This document shows positions 27,134-36,386 of a stretch of 64,000 nucleotides of DNA, in pieces. A program made the translations under genes and the position numbers. Each line of letters opens with the position of its first letter. Position 1 is the stretch's first letter. This stretch comes from Stutzerimonas stutzeri. GTDB lineage: Bacteria > Pseudomonadota > Gammaproteobacteria > Pseudomonadales > Pseudomonadaceae. Under the pieces are notes generated by a model. The model made no database searches, was not told the DNA's origin, and saw only the letters and a list, made by a program, of their open reading frames with translations. The stretch spans positions 62,001 to 126,000 of the forward strand of contig NZ_POUL01000004.1 of assembly GCF_002890895.1 (NCBI RefSeq). Direction: 5' to 3'.

Positions 27134-27613
27134 ATGAAGATGACTTCCGCACAGGGTTCCGATGATCCGGTCCTGCAATGGGTAACCTTCCGACTGGATA
27201 ACGAGACCTATGGCATCAACGTGATGCAGGTCCAGGAAGTGCTGCGTTACACCGAAATCGCCCCGGTGCCGGGCGCTCCCAGCTATGTGCTGGGCATCAT
27301 CAACCTGCGTGGCAACGTCGTTACGGTGATCGATACGCGCCAGCGCTTTGGTCTCGACACGGCGCCGGTATCGGACAATACCCGTATCGTCATCATCGAG
27401 GCTGACCGCCAGGTCGTCGGCATCCTCGTCGACAGCGTGGCTGAGGTGGTCTACCTCCGCCAATCGGAAATCGAGACTGCGCCTAACGTCGGTAACGATG
27501 AATCAGCGAAGTTCATCCAGGGCGTGTGCAACAAGAACAATGAGCTGCTGATTCTGGTCGAACTGGACAAGATGATGAGTGAAGAAGAATGGGCGGAACT
27601 TGAGAGCATCTGA
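27134..27613 (+). CDS. cheW: Chemotaxis coupling protein CheW
   Basis: 159 residues, a single CheW beta-barrel pair: WVTFRLDNETYGINVMQVQEVL, PGAPSYVLGIINLRGNVVTVIDTRQRF and the closing LLILVELDKMM. CheW bridges CheA to chemoreceptors in the array. AGAGGTGGGGC provides the ribosome site. A GGGGC/GCCCC hairpin lies about 60 bases upstream between parP and cheW. A DUF2802 gene begins three bases after the stop. Confidence 0.96.
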   Translation: MKMTSAQGSDDPVLQWVTFRLDNETYGINVMQVQEVLRYTEIAPVPGAPSYVLGIINLRGNVVTVIDTRQRFGLDTAPVSDNTRIVIIEADRQVVGILVDSVAEVVYLRQSEIETAPNVGNDESAKFIQGVCNKNNELLILVELDKMMSEEEWAELESI

Positions 27614-27616
27614 AAC

Positions 27617-28030
27617 ATGATCGCGTCGCTGGTAGCGGCGGTCGTTGCGCTTGCCTTGTGCTGCCTCGCATTGCTCGGCTGCTGCATCTGGCTGTTTCGC
27701 CGCCAGCGCCAGCAGGTCGAGACGCAAGCACGCGAAGACGCTATCCGCGACAAACGCATCAAAGCGCTCAGCGCCCGTCTGGACAACTATCTGGAAAGCA
27801 ACGTGCGAATGGGCAAGGACCTGCATGAACTGTCGCGTATCGTTGCTCCGTTGCCGGAAAAGCTGGGCCAGCTCGAGCAGCGCGATCCAAACAATTTCTC
27901 TTTTTCTCAGGCGGCCAAACTGGTTGGTATGGGCGCCAGTGTCGATGATCTGACGCAGTCCTGCGGTTTGTCCCAATCTGAAGCCGAACTGATGCGCAAA
28001 TTGCATCAGGCGCGGCGCGAGGCCGATTAG
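27617..28030 (+). CDS. DUF2802 membrane-anchored protein
   Basis: 137 residues, function not established. One N-terminal membrane segment (about residues 2-26, LVAAVVALALCCLALLGCCIWLF) is followed by a basic coiled-coil stretch (about 28-85) and a small C-terminal domain. That domain has FSQAAKLVGMGASVDDLTQSCGLSQSEAELM, which looks like a degenerate helix-turn-helix of the DUF2802 type. It is three bases downstream of cheW, a position kept in Pseudomonas. A role at the polar array or membrane is inference from context only. Confidence 0.8.
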   Translation: MIASLVAAVVALALCCLALLGCCIWLFRRQRQQVETQAREDAIRDKRIKALSARLDNYLESNVRMGKDLHELSRIVAPLPEKLGQLEQRDPNNFSFSQAAKLVGMGASVDDLTQSCGLSQSEAELMRKLHQARREAD

Positions 28031-28174
28031 CGCGCAGATCCCTCGCTGCGCTCGGGCGTCAAAACGTCGGCCCGCTGACCGTGGCATTGAACGATATGAC
28101 TGTTGCTTCCTCCAATCTGGACAAGGTTTGGCCATGTCTGGTGAAGGCCTGTGCCCGAGGGCGAGGAGGATGTG

Positions 28175-28615
28175 ATGCTGCGCATTCTGATGCTGTGCAT
28201 GCTGGCGAGCCCCGCTTGGCTCAGCGCAGCGGAAGCGCCATCACATGTGAACGGTGCAATGACCGTCAACGTGTATCAGGCTCGGCAACTTCATGCGCTT
28301 GGCGCGGTGTTCATTGATGTGCGACCCAGGCGCGAGTGGGTCTGGGGGCATGTTGAAGGCGCGGTGCACATGAGTCTGGCACATGAGTTCTTCGGGCTGT
28401 CGCGGACCGAGTGGCCAAGAAGCGTGCCTCTGGTGATCTATTGCAACAGCGACGTTTGCCCGGCGAGTGCCGAGGCAGTGCGCCTCGCGGTCGCGTGGGG
28501 CTATCAGCAGGTTTTTTACTTCCGTGAAGGCTACTTCGCCTGGATGCTGGCTGATCTGCCGCAGGAGAAGGGCCACATAGATGACGTCACGACGCTCAAC
28601 GCTCAGGCCCATTGA
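28175..28615 (+). CDS. Exported rhodanese-like sulfurtransferase
   Basis: 146 residues from ATG 28175, five bases after an AGGAGG site at 28164-28169; a GTG one codon earlier is an alternative. A signal peptide (MLRILMLCMLASPAWLSA) precedes a single rhodanese domain with FIDVRPRREWVWGHVEGAVHM and the active-site loop YCNSDVCPASAEA. Cys90 is the expected persulfide carrier, with a second cysteine, Cys95, in the same loop. A periplasmic sulfur- or redox-relay role is plausible; the substrate is unknown. Its 3' end overlaps the convergent mini-flhB gene by 20 bases. Confidence 0.82.
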   Translation: MLRILMLCMLASPAWLSAAEAPSHVNGAMTVNVYQARQLHALGAVFIDVRPRREWVWGHVEGAVHMSLAHEFFGLSRTEWPRSVPLVIYCNSDVCPASAEAVRLAVAWGYQQVFYFREGYFAWMLADLPQEKGHIDDVTTLNAQAH

Positions 28616-28919
28616 GCAGCGGAAGCGTCGATGGGTCTTTATGAGTGCTAAAGCCTGGCGGGCATTTACCTTTTAGATACCAGGCAAAGGCGATGATCTC
28701 CGCAATGGTGCGGTAAAGCGCTTCGGGAATCGCGTCGCCCAACTCCAGGCGCGCCAACAACTTTACCAATTCAGCATTTTCGTAGATTGGCACGTCGTGT
28801 TCGCGAGCGATTGCCAGAATCGCTTCGGCCAGTTCGTCGTCGCCCTTTGCTGACAGGGTCGGTGCGGTGGCGCCGTCATAGGTCAGTGCGATGGCCTGGC
28901 GCGGTGTCTGGTGGGTCAT
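28596..28919 (-). CDS. FlhB-like C-terminal domain protein (mini-FlhB, FlhX/YlqH type)
   Basis: 107 residues matching only the cytoplasmic domain of FlhB: AIALTYDGATAPTLSAKGDDELAEAILAIA, then ELVKLLARLELGDAIPEALYRTIAEIIAFAWYLKG. There are no membrane segments, and the NPTH autocleavage motif is absent, so it cannot act as a normal specificity switch. Related stand-alone proteins can substitute for the released FlhB C-terminal fragment in Bacillus and Salmonella relatives; the role here is inferred. It overlaps the upstream fliK-like gene by four bases (ATGA) and is probably co-translated with it. Confidence 0.85.
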   Translation of the reverse strand: MTHQTPRQAIALTYDGATAPTLSAKGDDELAEAILAIAREHDVPIYENAELVKLLARLELGDAIPEALYRTIAEIIAFAWYLKGKCPPGFSTHKDPSTLPLLNGPER

Positions 28920-30439
28920 GCGGTTTCATCCACGAAGCGTTGATCCAGTGAAGTGCGAGGTCCCTGCGGCGGCGTTCCCTGTCGACAGGCCAGCTCACCA
29001 ACATTTAATCCTGCTGTGACCAGTCGCTGACGCAAGTGCTCAAGCTCTGCCGAGATCAGCTCGGCAGTACCGCTGCGTTCGGCCCAGATCTGACTCGAAA
29101 GACTGCCCTGCAGCAGTTGTGCCTGGACTTGCAACCGACCGAGCGGCGCGACATCGAACGCGAGCTCGACCTTCCAGAGCGTTTCCGGTTTTTCCTTGCG
29201 GTTTTGTTGGGGTTCGTCTTCACGTTGAAACTTCACTTGCAGCGGGACGATATCGCGCTGGTCGCGCATTGGCACCTCGAGCTGCCAGGTCGTGACCTGG
29301 GTGCCGTCCGGACTGGTCTGGGTCTGGGCAAGGCTGGACAGTTGATGCGTCTGTAGGCGCGACACTGCCGCTGCCGCCAGCTTCAGCAATAGCTCAAGGT
29401 CGGGCTCTTCGTCGGCATTCGGCAGTAAACGGCTCGACAAGGGGAAATTTTGCGCCAGCTGGCGTGGGATTGGCTGGCCAAGCGCACCGAGCGCGTTGCG
29501 GGCGAAGGCTGGCAGAGCCTGGCCGAGACTAGCACCTGCCTGCGCGGCTGCTAGCGCGCCCCCACCAGGCAGGCCCGGCAGTTGCGCGATCAGGCGGAGC
29601 AGGGTGGCCTTTATGTCAGTCGGCAGATCGCTTGCTTCGCCGCGCAGGAGGTTGCCTTCTAGAAAAACCCCACTGCGCGCCAGCGCCTGTGCCAAGGCCT
29701 TGGCATCGCCAAGCTGTTGCATGTCCGGCACCAGGCCTAGCAGGCGTTCGGCTGCCCCACGCAATTGCTCGGGCAGTGCCGCGCTGGGTGCGAGCGCGGT
29801 GAGCAGCCCTTCTATCGAGCCTTGGCGACTGTGTTGTGCGGTCAGTTGTTGGCCCAGCATCAACTGGTCTAAGCGACCGCTCAATGGCATGAAGACCAAC
29901 GACTGGTCGCCCTGGACGCGCGCGGTAATCAGACTGCCTGGCGCGAGCGGCATGGCGGATTCGACGTTGAGCTTCTGCCCGGCGAGCGGCGAATTGAGCA
30001 GAGTGATTACGACCTTGAACAGAAGCTTGCCGTCCTGCTGAGTTTGCTGGCTGGCTGTCACCTTGCCCTGCACTACGCTGCCCGTTGGCAACTGCGCTAG
30101 ATCGATGCTGCTCTGCGGCTGGCGATTGTTGGGCTGCAACGAAGCTATCAGACGCGAATCGGAGACGGCGGTGATGAGCAGGGCAGCCCCAGGCGAGGCT
30201 GCTTTTGGGCTCGTGGTTTCGACCGTTGCCTGTCGTCCGCTGCTCAGGGTTAGGCGCAGTGTCAACTGAAAGCTTTGCAGTGCCTCTTTTATGCTGATGA
30301 CTTCCGCCTCGGCACTCTCGCCTGCGGCCAGCAATCCCTGCATTGGCTGCAGCAATTTCAACGCAAGGTCGGCCGGCGCCACTGTCGGGCGAGAAGGACC
30401 GGCGGCGGGAATTGCCTGAGTGCTTTTGATCTCGGTCAT
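28916..30439 (-). CDS. Second FliK-like protein with Flg_hook C-terminal domain
   Basis: 507 residues, larger than the fliK product at 5879. The first 350 residues are rich in Gln, Leu and Ala (QTQQDGKLLFKVVITLLNSP, LLGLVPDMQQLGDAKALAQ). The C-terminal 110 residues resemble the FliK hook-length domain: VELAFDVAPLGRLQVQAQLL, then SAELEHLRQRLVTAGLNVGEL. It is paired with a mini-FlhB on the same strand, echoing the FliK-FlhB pair. Whether it is secreted or acts in length control is unknown. It diverges from ccmA across a 126-base spacer. Confidence 0.78.
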   Translation of the reverse strand: MTEIKSTQAIPAAGPSRPTVAPADLALKLLQPMQGLLAAGESAEAEVISIKEALQSFQLTLRLTLSSGRQATVETTSPKAASPGAALLITAVSDSRLIASLQPNNRQPQSSIDLAQLPTGSVVQGKVTASQQTQQDGKLLFKVVITLLNSPLAGQKLNVESAMPLAPGSLITARVQGDQSLVFMPLSGRLDQLMLGQQLTAQHSRQGSIEGLLTALAPSAALPEQLRGAAERLLGLVPDMQQLGDAKALAQALARSGVFLEGNLLRGEASDLPTDIKATLLRLIAQLPGLPGGGALAAAQAGASLGQALPAFARNALGALGQPIPRQLAQNFPLSSRLLPNADEEPDLELLLKLAAAAVSRLQTHQLSSLAQTQTSPDGTQVTTWQLEVPMRDQRDIVPLQVKFQREDEPQQNRKEKPETLWKVELAFDVAPLGRLQVQAQLLQGSLSSQIWAERSGTAELISAELEHLRQRLVTAGLNVGELACRQGTPPQGPRTSLDQRFVDETA

Positions 30440-30478
30440 CTTACTTAAATGCTCTTACAACCTTTCTACGTTGTGGTC

Positions 30479-30506
30479 TTTGGCGTCCGGGTTCGGCATG
30501 TATAAT
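30479..30506 (+). promoter_or_regulatory. Sigma-70-type promoter for ccm operon
   Basis: A perfect -10 box TATAAT at 30501-30506 with a TTTGGC -35-like box at 30479-30484 (16-base spacing). Transcription would begin near 30513, giving a 50-base GC-rich leader with a short GCCCG/CGGGC hairpin before the ccmA GTG. It lies between the divergent fliK-like gene and ccmA. Confidence 0.6.
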
Positions 30507-30565
30507 TCCGCCGCCCGCCCGATCTTGTAGCGGCCGGGCTCCTTTCATCTTGAGGTAGCCCTAGC

Positions 30566-31201
30566 GTGTCCAGCCCCTTTCTAGAAACTGTGGCGCTTTC
30601 CTGTGAGCGAGACTGGCGCCTGCTTTTCGAGAGGTTAGACCTGCAGATCGTCAAAGGGGAAATGTTGCAGATCGCCGGCCCCAACGGCAGTGGCAAGACA
30701 AGCCTGCTGCGGTTGCTGTCCGGCTTGATGCAACCAACCTCCGGAGAGGTGCTGTTGAAGGGAGAAACGCTGGAAAGCCAGCGCGGCGAACTGGCCCGCA
30801 ATCTGTTGTGGATCGGTCATGCTGCCGGCATCAAAGGATTGCTGAGCGCCGAGGAAAATCTCACCTGGCTGTGCGCCTTGCATCAGCCTGCGTCGCGTGA
30901 TGCGATCTGGCAGGCGCTTGAGGCCGTAGGGCTGCGCGGTTTCGAGGATGTGCCCTGTCATACGCTCTCCGCCGGTCAGCAGCGACGGGTTGGGCTGGCC
31001 CGGCTGTATCTGTCGCCGCCGCCCTTGTGGATTCTCGATGAACCTTTCACGGCGCTCGATAAAGGCGGCGTGGTGCAGCTAGAGCGGCACCTGGCGACAC
31101 ACTGCGAGCAAGGCGGCATGGTCGTGCTGACCACCCATCATTCGCTTGTTGAAATGCCGGCGGGATTTCGCGAAATCGATCTGGGACAGCGAGCCGCATG
31201 A
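30566..31201 (+). CDS. ccmA: Heme exporter ATP-binding protein CcmA
   Basis: 211 residues, GTG start with GAGG about 13 bases upstream. CcmA is the ABC ATPase that drives release of the heme-CcmE complex from CcmCD during cytochrome c maturation. Walker A is [15 protein letters not shown] (near residue 37), the signature is [14 protein letters not shown] and Walker B is [11 protein letters not shown]. The first ccm gene; its stop overlaps ccmB by four bases. Confidence 0.96.
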   Translation: MSSPFLETVALSCERDWRLLFERLDLQIVKGEMLQIAGPNGSGKTSLLRLLSGLMQPTSGEVLLKGETLESQRGELARNLLWIGHAAGIKGLLSAEENLTWLCALHQPASRDAIWQALEAVGLRGFEDVPCHTLSAGQQRRVGLARLYLSPPPLWILDEPFTALDKGGVVQLERHLATHCEQGGMVVLTTHHSLVEMPAGFREIDLGQRAA

Positions 31202-31869
31202 GCAACGTCTTTACGCTGTTGCTGGCTCGCGAAAGCCGGCTGTTGTTCCGCCGGCCGGCAGAGCTGGCCAATCCATTGGTGTTCTTTGCCATTGTCATCG
31301 CACTGTTTCCCCTGGCGGTCGGCCCTGAGACGCAGCTGCTGCAGACCATTTCGCCCGGCCTGATCTGGGTCGCTGCGTTATTGGCTGTGTTGCTTTCTCT
31401 GGATGGATTGTTCCGCAGTGATTTTGAGGATGGCTCACTGGAGCAGTGGGTCGTTTCGCCGCACCCGTTGGCGCTTCTGGTTCTCGCCAAGGTGCTGGCA
31501 CACTGGTTGTTCTCCGGCCTGGCGCTGGTGCTGCTGGCACCGCTGCTGGGGCTCATGCTAGGTATGCCGGTCAGCGCATTGCCGGTACTGCTGATGTCGC
31601 TGCTACTGGGTACGCCGGTTCTGAGCCTGTTGGGCGCGGTCGGTGCCGCCTTGACAGTCGGGCTCAAGCGAGGCGGGCTTTTGTTGGCACTGCTTATTCT
31701 CCCGCTGTACATCCCCGTGCTAATTCTGGGCAGTGGCGCACTGCAGGCAGCGCTACAGGGGCTGCCTGCACTCGGTTATCTATTATGGCTTTCCAGCCTG
31801 ACTGCCCTGGCAGTTACTCTGACACCCTTTGCAATAGCGGCCGGCCTGAGAATCAGCGTCGGCGAATGA
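31198..31869 (+). CDS. ccmB: Heme exporter permease CcmB
   Basis: 223 residues with six hydrophobic segments. Landmarks are [26 protein letters not shown] near the start, [17 protein letters not shown] in the first cytoplasmic loop and [21 protein letters not shown]. Permease partner of CcmA in the inner membrane. ATGA overlap with ccmA. The 155 bases to ccmC contain no further gene. Confidence 0.95.
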   Translation: MSNVFTLLLARESRLLFRRPAELANPLVFFAIVIALFPLAVGPETQLLQTISPGLIWVAALLAVLLSLDGLFRSDFEDGSLEQWVVSPHPLALLVLAKVLAHWLFSGLALVLLAPLLGLMLGMPVSALPVLLMSLLLGTPVLSLLGAVGAALTVGLKRGGLLLALLILPLYIPVLILGSGALQAALQGLPALGYLLWLSSLTALAVTLTPFAIAAGLRISVGE

Positions 31870-32024
31870 CGGATTGGCAGAATGTTTCTATCCAATAGCG
31901 GAACGCAGTGGACCGATGCGAGACGAGCGGTTATCGCCACGATGGATTTGATGATCGCAAACAAGCGGCGGTTGACCGGTTATGGCGCAGTATCGGCATA
32001 CGAAGCAGGCGTGAGGCAGGCTCT

Positions 32025-32780
32025 ATGAACTGGACATGGTTCCACAAGCTGGGTTCGCCTAAATGGTTTTATGGCATCAGCGGTCGCTGGCTGCCTTGGT
32101 TGGCCTGGGCCGCATTGCTGCTGGTTGGCGTCGGGTTGGTCTGGGGTTTGGCATTTGCTCCTCAAGATTACCAACAGGGCAACAGTTTCAGGATCATCTA
32201 TATCCACGTTCCGGCCGCGTTTCTGGCGCAGTCCATCTATGTGATGCTGGCGGTGGCGGGGCTGGTCGGGTTGGTATGGAAAATGAAGCTGGCCGATGTC
32301 GCCCTGCAGCAGGCTGCGCCCATTGGTGCCTGGATGACCTTCATTGCGCTGGTCACCGGTGCGGTGTGGGGCAAGCCTACGTGGGGCGCTTGGTGGGTGT
32401 GGGATGCGCGCCTGACTTCGATGCTAATTCTGCTGTTTCTGTATTTCGGCATCATCGCCTTGGGTCAGGCCATCAGCAATCGTGACAGCGCAGCCAAGGC
32501 TTGCGCCGTGCTTTCAATCGTTGGGGTGGTGAACATCCCGATCATCAAATATTCCGTCGAGTGGTGGAACACCCTTCACCAGCCGGCCACCTTCACCGTG
32601 ACAGAAAAGCCGGCCATGCCCGTGGAAATGTGGGCGCCCCTGCTGGTCATGGTGCTGGGCTTCTACTGCTTCTTTGCGGTGGTGCTGCTCATGCGCATGC
32701 GTCTCGAGGTGCTACGCCGCGAGTCGAGAAGCAGTTGGGTCAAAGCGGAAGTGAAAGAACTGGTGGGTAGAGCATCATGA
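32025..32780 (+). CDS. ccmC: Heme lyase/handling protein CcmC
   Basis: 251 residues from ATG 32025; an in-frame start 39 codons upstream has no membrane-protein character. CcmC presents heme to CcmE. It has six membrane segments and the Trp-rich heme-binding motif [17 protein letters not shown] on the periplasmic side. Flanking histidines occur in [11 protein letters not shown] and [11 protein letters not shown]. The stop overlaps ccmD by four bases. Confidence 0.96.
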   Translation: MNWTWFHKLGSPKWFYGISGRWLPWLAWAALLLVGVGLVWGLAFAPQDYQQGNSFRIIYIHVPAAFLAQSIYVMLAVAGLVGLVWKMKLADVALQQAAPIGAWMTFIALVTGAVWGKPTWGAWWVWDARLTSMLILLFLYFGIIALGQAISNRDSAAKACAVLSIVGVVNIPIIKYSVEWWNTLHQPATFTVTEKPAMPVEMWAPLLVMVLGFYCFFAVVLLMRMRLEVLRRESRSSWVKAEVKELVGRAS

Positions 32781-32953
32781 ACTTCTCGTCTTTTTCGGAA
32801 TTCATTGCCATGGGTAACCATGGTCTGTACGTCTGGACGTCCTACGGCATCAGCCTGGCGGTCCTGGTTCTCAACGTGGCGCTGCCAATGATGGCGCGCA
32901 GGCGTTATCTGCAAGACGAGGCGCGTCGTTTGCGCCGGGAGGAAATGAAGTGA
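32777..32953 (+). CDS. ccmD: Heme exporter protein CcmD
   Basis: 58 residues, too short for many gene callers. It begins at the ATG in the ATGA overlap with ccmC and ends in TGA overlapping the ccmE GTG. One membrane helix (about residues 18-38: [21 protein letters not shown]) follows MGNHGLYVW, and a highly basic tail ([18 protein letters not shown]) follows. CcmD stabilises the CcmC-heme-CcmE complex. Confidence 0.95.
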   Translation: MNFSSFSEFIAMGNHGLYVWTSYGISLAVLVLNVALPMMARRRYLQDEARRLRREEMK

Positions 32954-33414
32954 ATCCTGTGCGCAAAAAGCGTCTGTTCATCATTCTGGCCATTCTGGCC
33001 GGCGTTGGTGTTGCGGTTACGCTGGCATTATCCGCCCTGCAAGAGAACATCAACCTTTTTTACACACCGACGCAGATTGCGGCTGGCGAAGCGCCTGAAG
33101 GCACGCGGATTCGTGCTGGCGGCATGGTCGAAGAGGGTTCGGTACAGCGCAGCAACGATTCCCTGACGGTAAGCTTTCGGGTCACTGACTATGCCGAAGC
33201 GGTCACTATCCAGTATCAAGGAATCCTGCCCGATCTGTTTCGTGAAGGGCAGGGCATCGTTGCCTTGGGGCGCGTAAACGCTGATGGCGTCCTGGTTGCT
33301 GATGAAGTGCTGGCCAAGCATGACGAAAATTACATGCCGCCAGAGGTCACCGCAGCGCTGGAGAAAAGCGGCAAAAGCAAGCCCTACAGCAGCACGCAGG
33401 AGGGTGCCAAATGA
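32950..33414 (+). CDS. ccmE: Periplasmic heme chaperone CcmE
   Basis: 154 residues, GTG start overlapping the ccmD stop. An N-terminal signal anchor ([20 protein letters not shown]) precedes an OB-fold domain. Heme is bound covalently through His124 in [13 protein letters not shown], and Tyr128 is the expected axial ligand. CcmE carries heme from CcmC to CcmF. The stop overlaps ccmF by four bases. Confidence 0.97.
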   Translation: MNPVRKKRLFIILAILAGVGVAVTLALSALQENINLFYTPTQIAAGEAPEGTRIRAGGMVEEGSVQRSNDSLTVSFRVTDYAEAVTIQYQGILPDLFREGQGIVALGRVNADGVLVADEVLAKHDENYMPPEVTAALEKSGKSKPYSSTQEGAK

Positions 33415-35384
33415 TTCCTGAGCTTGGTCATCTCGCAATGATTCTGGCGCTGTGTCTGGCCGTGGTGCAGGGCACGCTCCCGCTGATCGGGGCCTGGCGC
33501 GGCGACAGTCAATGGATGGGGCTGGCGCAACCTGCCGCCTGGGGTCAGTTCTCCTTCTTGGCGTTTTCCTTTGCCTGCCTCACCTATGCCTTCATGGTGG
33601 ATGATTTCTCCGTGGCCTATGTCGCGCAGAATTCCAACAGCGCCTTGCCCTGGTACTACAAGTTCAGCGCTGTATGGGGTGCACACGAAGGCTCGCTGCT
33701 GCTGTGGGCGTTCATCCTGGCAGGCTGGACCTTCGCCGTGTCGATATTCTCGCGACAGCTGCCCGAGGACATGTTGGCGCGGGTGCTGGGCGTGATGGGG
33801 CTGATCAGCATTGGTTTCCTGCTGTTCCTGATTGTCACGTCCAATCCTTTCGAGCGGCTGCTGCCGCAAGCACCGATGGATGGGCGCGATCTCAATCCAT
33901 TGCTTCAGGATTTCGGTCTGGTAGTGCATCCACCCATGCTTTATATGGGTTATGTCGGTTTTTCGGTTGCCTTTGCGTTTGCGATTGCCGCCTTGCTGGG
34001 CGGCCGCCTGGACGCGGCCTGGGCACGCTGGTCACGTCCCTGGACGCTGATTGCCTGGGCCTTTCTGGGTACGGGTATCGCGCTCGGTTCCTGGTGGGCG
34101 TATTACGAGCTGGGTTGGGGCGGCTGGTGGTTCTGGGATCCGGTGGAAAACGCCTCGTTCATGCCATGGTTGGTGGGCACTGCTTTGATCCACTCACTGG
34201 CCGTGACGGAAAAGCGTGGTGTATTCAAGAGCTGGACCGTACTGCTGGCGATTGCTGCCTTCTCGCTCAGCTTGCTGGGGACTTTCCTGGTTCGTTCCGG
34301 GGTACTCACCTCGGTACACGCTTTTGCCACCGATCCTGAGCGCGGTGTCTTTATCCTCGCCTTCTTGCTCGTGGTGATTGGTGGTTCGCTCACGCTGTTC
34401 GCCCTGCGTGCGCCGGTGGTGAAGAGTCAGATCGGCTTTGGTCTGTGGTCACGTGAAACGCTGCTGCTGGTCAACAACCTGCTGTTGGTCGTTGCGACCT
34501 CCATGATCCTGCTGGGCACGTTGTACCCCTTGCTGCTCGACGCGCTGTCCGACACCAAACTTTCGGTCGGCCCGCCGTATTTCAACGCGATGTTCCTGCC
34601 GCTGATTGGCGCATTGATGCTCGCGCTCGGCGTGGGCGTGCTGGTGCGCTGGAAGAACACACCGGTTAAATGGCTTATCGGCATGCTGACGCCCGTGCTG
34701 ATTACCAGTGCCGTTCTGGGCGGACTGGGCTCGATGCTGTTTGGTGATTTTCACTGGGCGGTACTGGCGGTCTGTCTGCTCGCTGGTTGGGTCGTGAGCG
34801 CGGGGGTGCGTGACATCCTCGACAAGACTCGCCACAAAGGCCTGTTGAAAGGCTTGCGGAGTCTGACACCGAGTTATTGGGGCATGCAGCTGGCGCACTT
34901 CGGTCTGGTGGTTTGCGCGCTGGGTGTGGTGTTGACGAGTCAGCAAAGCGACGAGCGTGACCTGCGCCTGGCTCCGGGGGAGTCGCTGCAGTTGGGCGGT
35001 TACAGCTTCGTATTCGACGGGGCCAAACATTTCGAAGGCCCGAACTTCACCTCTGACAAAGGCACCATTCGCGTCTTTGAGGGCGATAAGCAGGTCGCGA
35101 CGCTGCACCCGGAGAAGCGTCTGTACACCGTGCAGCAAATGCCAATGACCGAGGCGGGGATCGACGCAGGTTTCACCCGTGATCTCTATGTGGCGCTGGG
35201 CGAGCCGCTGGAAAACGGCGCCTGGGCCGTCCGCGTGCATATCAAACCATTCGTTCGCTGGATTTGGCTGGGTGCTCTGATGATGTCCCTGGGCGGCGTG
35301 CTTTCGGTGAGTGACAAACGGTATCGGGTGAAAGTCAGGACCCGTGTTCGCGAGGCGCTCGGTTTGGCCCAGCAAGGAGCCTGA
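33411..35384 (+). CDS. ccmF: Cytochrome c heme lyase subunit CcmF
   Basis: 657 residues with about 15 membrane segments. The WWD heme motif is [20 protein letters not shown], and a second conserved block is [19 protein letters not shown]. CcmF reduces heme and attaches it to apocytochrome with CcmH and CcmI. ATGA overlap with ccmE; ccmG starts one base after its stop. Confidence 0.97.
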   Translation: MIPELGHLAMILALCLAVVQGTLPLIGAWRGDSQWMGLAQPAAWGQFSFLAFSFACLTYAFMVDDFSVAYVAQNSNSALPWYYKFSAVWGAHEGSLLLWAFILAGWTFAVSIFSRQLPEDMLARVLGVMGLISIGFLLFLIVTSNPFERLLPQAPMDGRDLNPLLQDFGLVVHPPMLYMGYVGFSVAFAFAIAALLGGRLDAAWARWSRPWTLIAWAFLGTGIALGSWWAYYELGWGGWWFWDPVENASFMPWLVGTALIHSLAVTEKRGVFKSWTVLLAIAAFSLSLLGTFLVRSGVLTSVHAFATDPERGVFILAFLLVVIGGSLTLFALRAPVVKSQIGFGLWSRETLLLVNNLLLVVATSMILLGTLYPLLLDALSDTKLSVGPPYFNAMFLPLIGALMLALGVGVLVRWKNTPVKWLIGMLTPVLITSAVLGGLGSMLFGDFHWAVLAVCLLAGWVVSAGVRDILDKTRHKGLLKGLRSLTPSYWGMQLAHFGLVVCALGVVLTSQQSDERDLRLAPGESLQLGGYSFVFDGAKHFEGPNFTSDKGTIRVFEGDKQVATLHPEKRLYTVQQMPMTEAGIDAGFTRDLYVALGEPLENGAWAVRVHIKPFVRWIWLGALMMSLGGVLSVSDKRYRVKVRTRVREALGLAQQGA

Positions 35385-35385
35385 T

Positions 35386-35916
35386 ATGAAAAGATTATTG
35401 ATGTTGCTGCCGCTGGCAATCTTCCTACTGGTCGCCGTGTTTCTTTATCGAGGTCTGTTTCTGGACCCCACCGAATTACCCTCTGCGTTGATCGGCAAGC
35501 CGCTGCCTTCGTTCTCTCTGCCTTCGGTCGAGGACCCGCAGCGAGCAGTAACAGCCGAGGACATCAAGGGAAAACCAGCGTTGGTTAACGTCTGGGCGAC
35601 CTGGTGCGTCGCCTGCAAAGTTGAGCATCCCGTACTGAACAAGCTTGCAGAACAAGGCGTGGTCATCCATGGCGTCAATTACAAGGATGACAATGCCGCA
35701 GCTCAGAAATGGCTGCGCGACTTCCACGACCCCTACCAGCTCAATATTCGCGACGAGCAGGGCACGCTGGGGCTGGACCTCGGAGTATATGGTGCGCCCG
35801 AAACCTTCCTTGTCGACAAGCAGGGCATCATCCGCCACAAGTATGTCGGCGTCATAGATGAGCGCGTGTGGCGTGAACAGCTTGCGGCGCTTTATCAGCA
35901 ATTGGTGGACGAATGA
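35386..35916 (+). CDS. ccmG: Thiol:disulfide oxidoreductase CcmG (DsbE)
   Basis: 176 residues from ATG 35386, with AAGGAG upstream at about 35374-35379. A signal-anchor helix (residues 4-20) is followed by a thioredoxin fold with the active site WCVAC (Cys74 and Cys77) and the acidic CcmG signature around VHPVLNKL-type sequence (VEHPVLNKLAEQGVVIHGVNYKDD). It keeps the heme-binding CXXCH cysteines of apocytochrome reduced. Overlaps ccmH by four bases. Confidence 0.96.
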   Translation: MKRLLMLLPLAIFLLVAVFLYRGLFLDPTELPSALIGKPLPSFSLPSVEDPQRAVTAEDIKGKPALVNVWATWCVACKVEHPVLNKLAEQGVVIHGVNYKDDNAAAQKWLRDFHDPYQLNIRDEQGTLGLDLGVYGAPETFLVDKQGIIRHKYVGVIDERVWREQLAALYQQLVDE

Positions 35917-36386
35917 GACAGCTGATTCACGGACTTGTGCTGACGCTGTGTCTGCTGGGCACCGCGTCTGCAGCGATTGATGCCTACGAGTTCAAGGACG
36001 AGGCCGAGCGCGCGCGTTATCGCACCTTGGTCGAAGAGTTGCGCTGCCCAAAGTGCCAGAACCAGAACATTGCGGACTCCAATGCGCCAATCGCCATGGA
36101 CCTGCGGCGGGAAATCTACCGCATGCTGGAAGAGGGGCAGAGCAATGAGCAGATTATCGATTATCTGGTCGCCCGCTACGGCGACTTCGTGCTCTATAAG
36201 CCCCCGGTCAACACCAAAACCCTGGTGCTCTGGTATGGGCCAGCCGCCTTGCTGGTGATTGGATTCGGCGTGTTGGCGTTCATCCTGGTGCGCCGTCGCC
36301 GTTCAGCCACTGGACCGGCATCGAATACATTTTCCGAGGCCGAGCGCGCGCGCCTTGCCACGTTGTTGGATAGAAAAGAACCATGA
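35913..36386 (+). CDS. ccmH: Cytochrome c maturation protein CcmH
   Basis: 157 residues, signal peptide (LVLTLCLLGTASA), the redox pair Cys45/Cys48 in LRCPKCQNQNIADSNAPIA, then a C-terminal membrane helix (WYGPAALLVIGFGVLAFILVRRRR). This is the short CcmH form (also called CcmL or CycL); the TPR part is in the separate ccmI gene that overlaps it by four bases. Confidence 0.96.
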   Translation: MRQLIHGLVLTLCLLGTASAAIDAYEFKDEAERARYRTLVEELRCPKCQNQNIADSNAPIAMDLRREIYRMLEEGQSNEQIIDYLVARYGDFVLYKPPVNTKTLVLWYGPAALLVIGFGVLAFILVRRRRSATGPASNTFSEAERARLATLLDRKEP

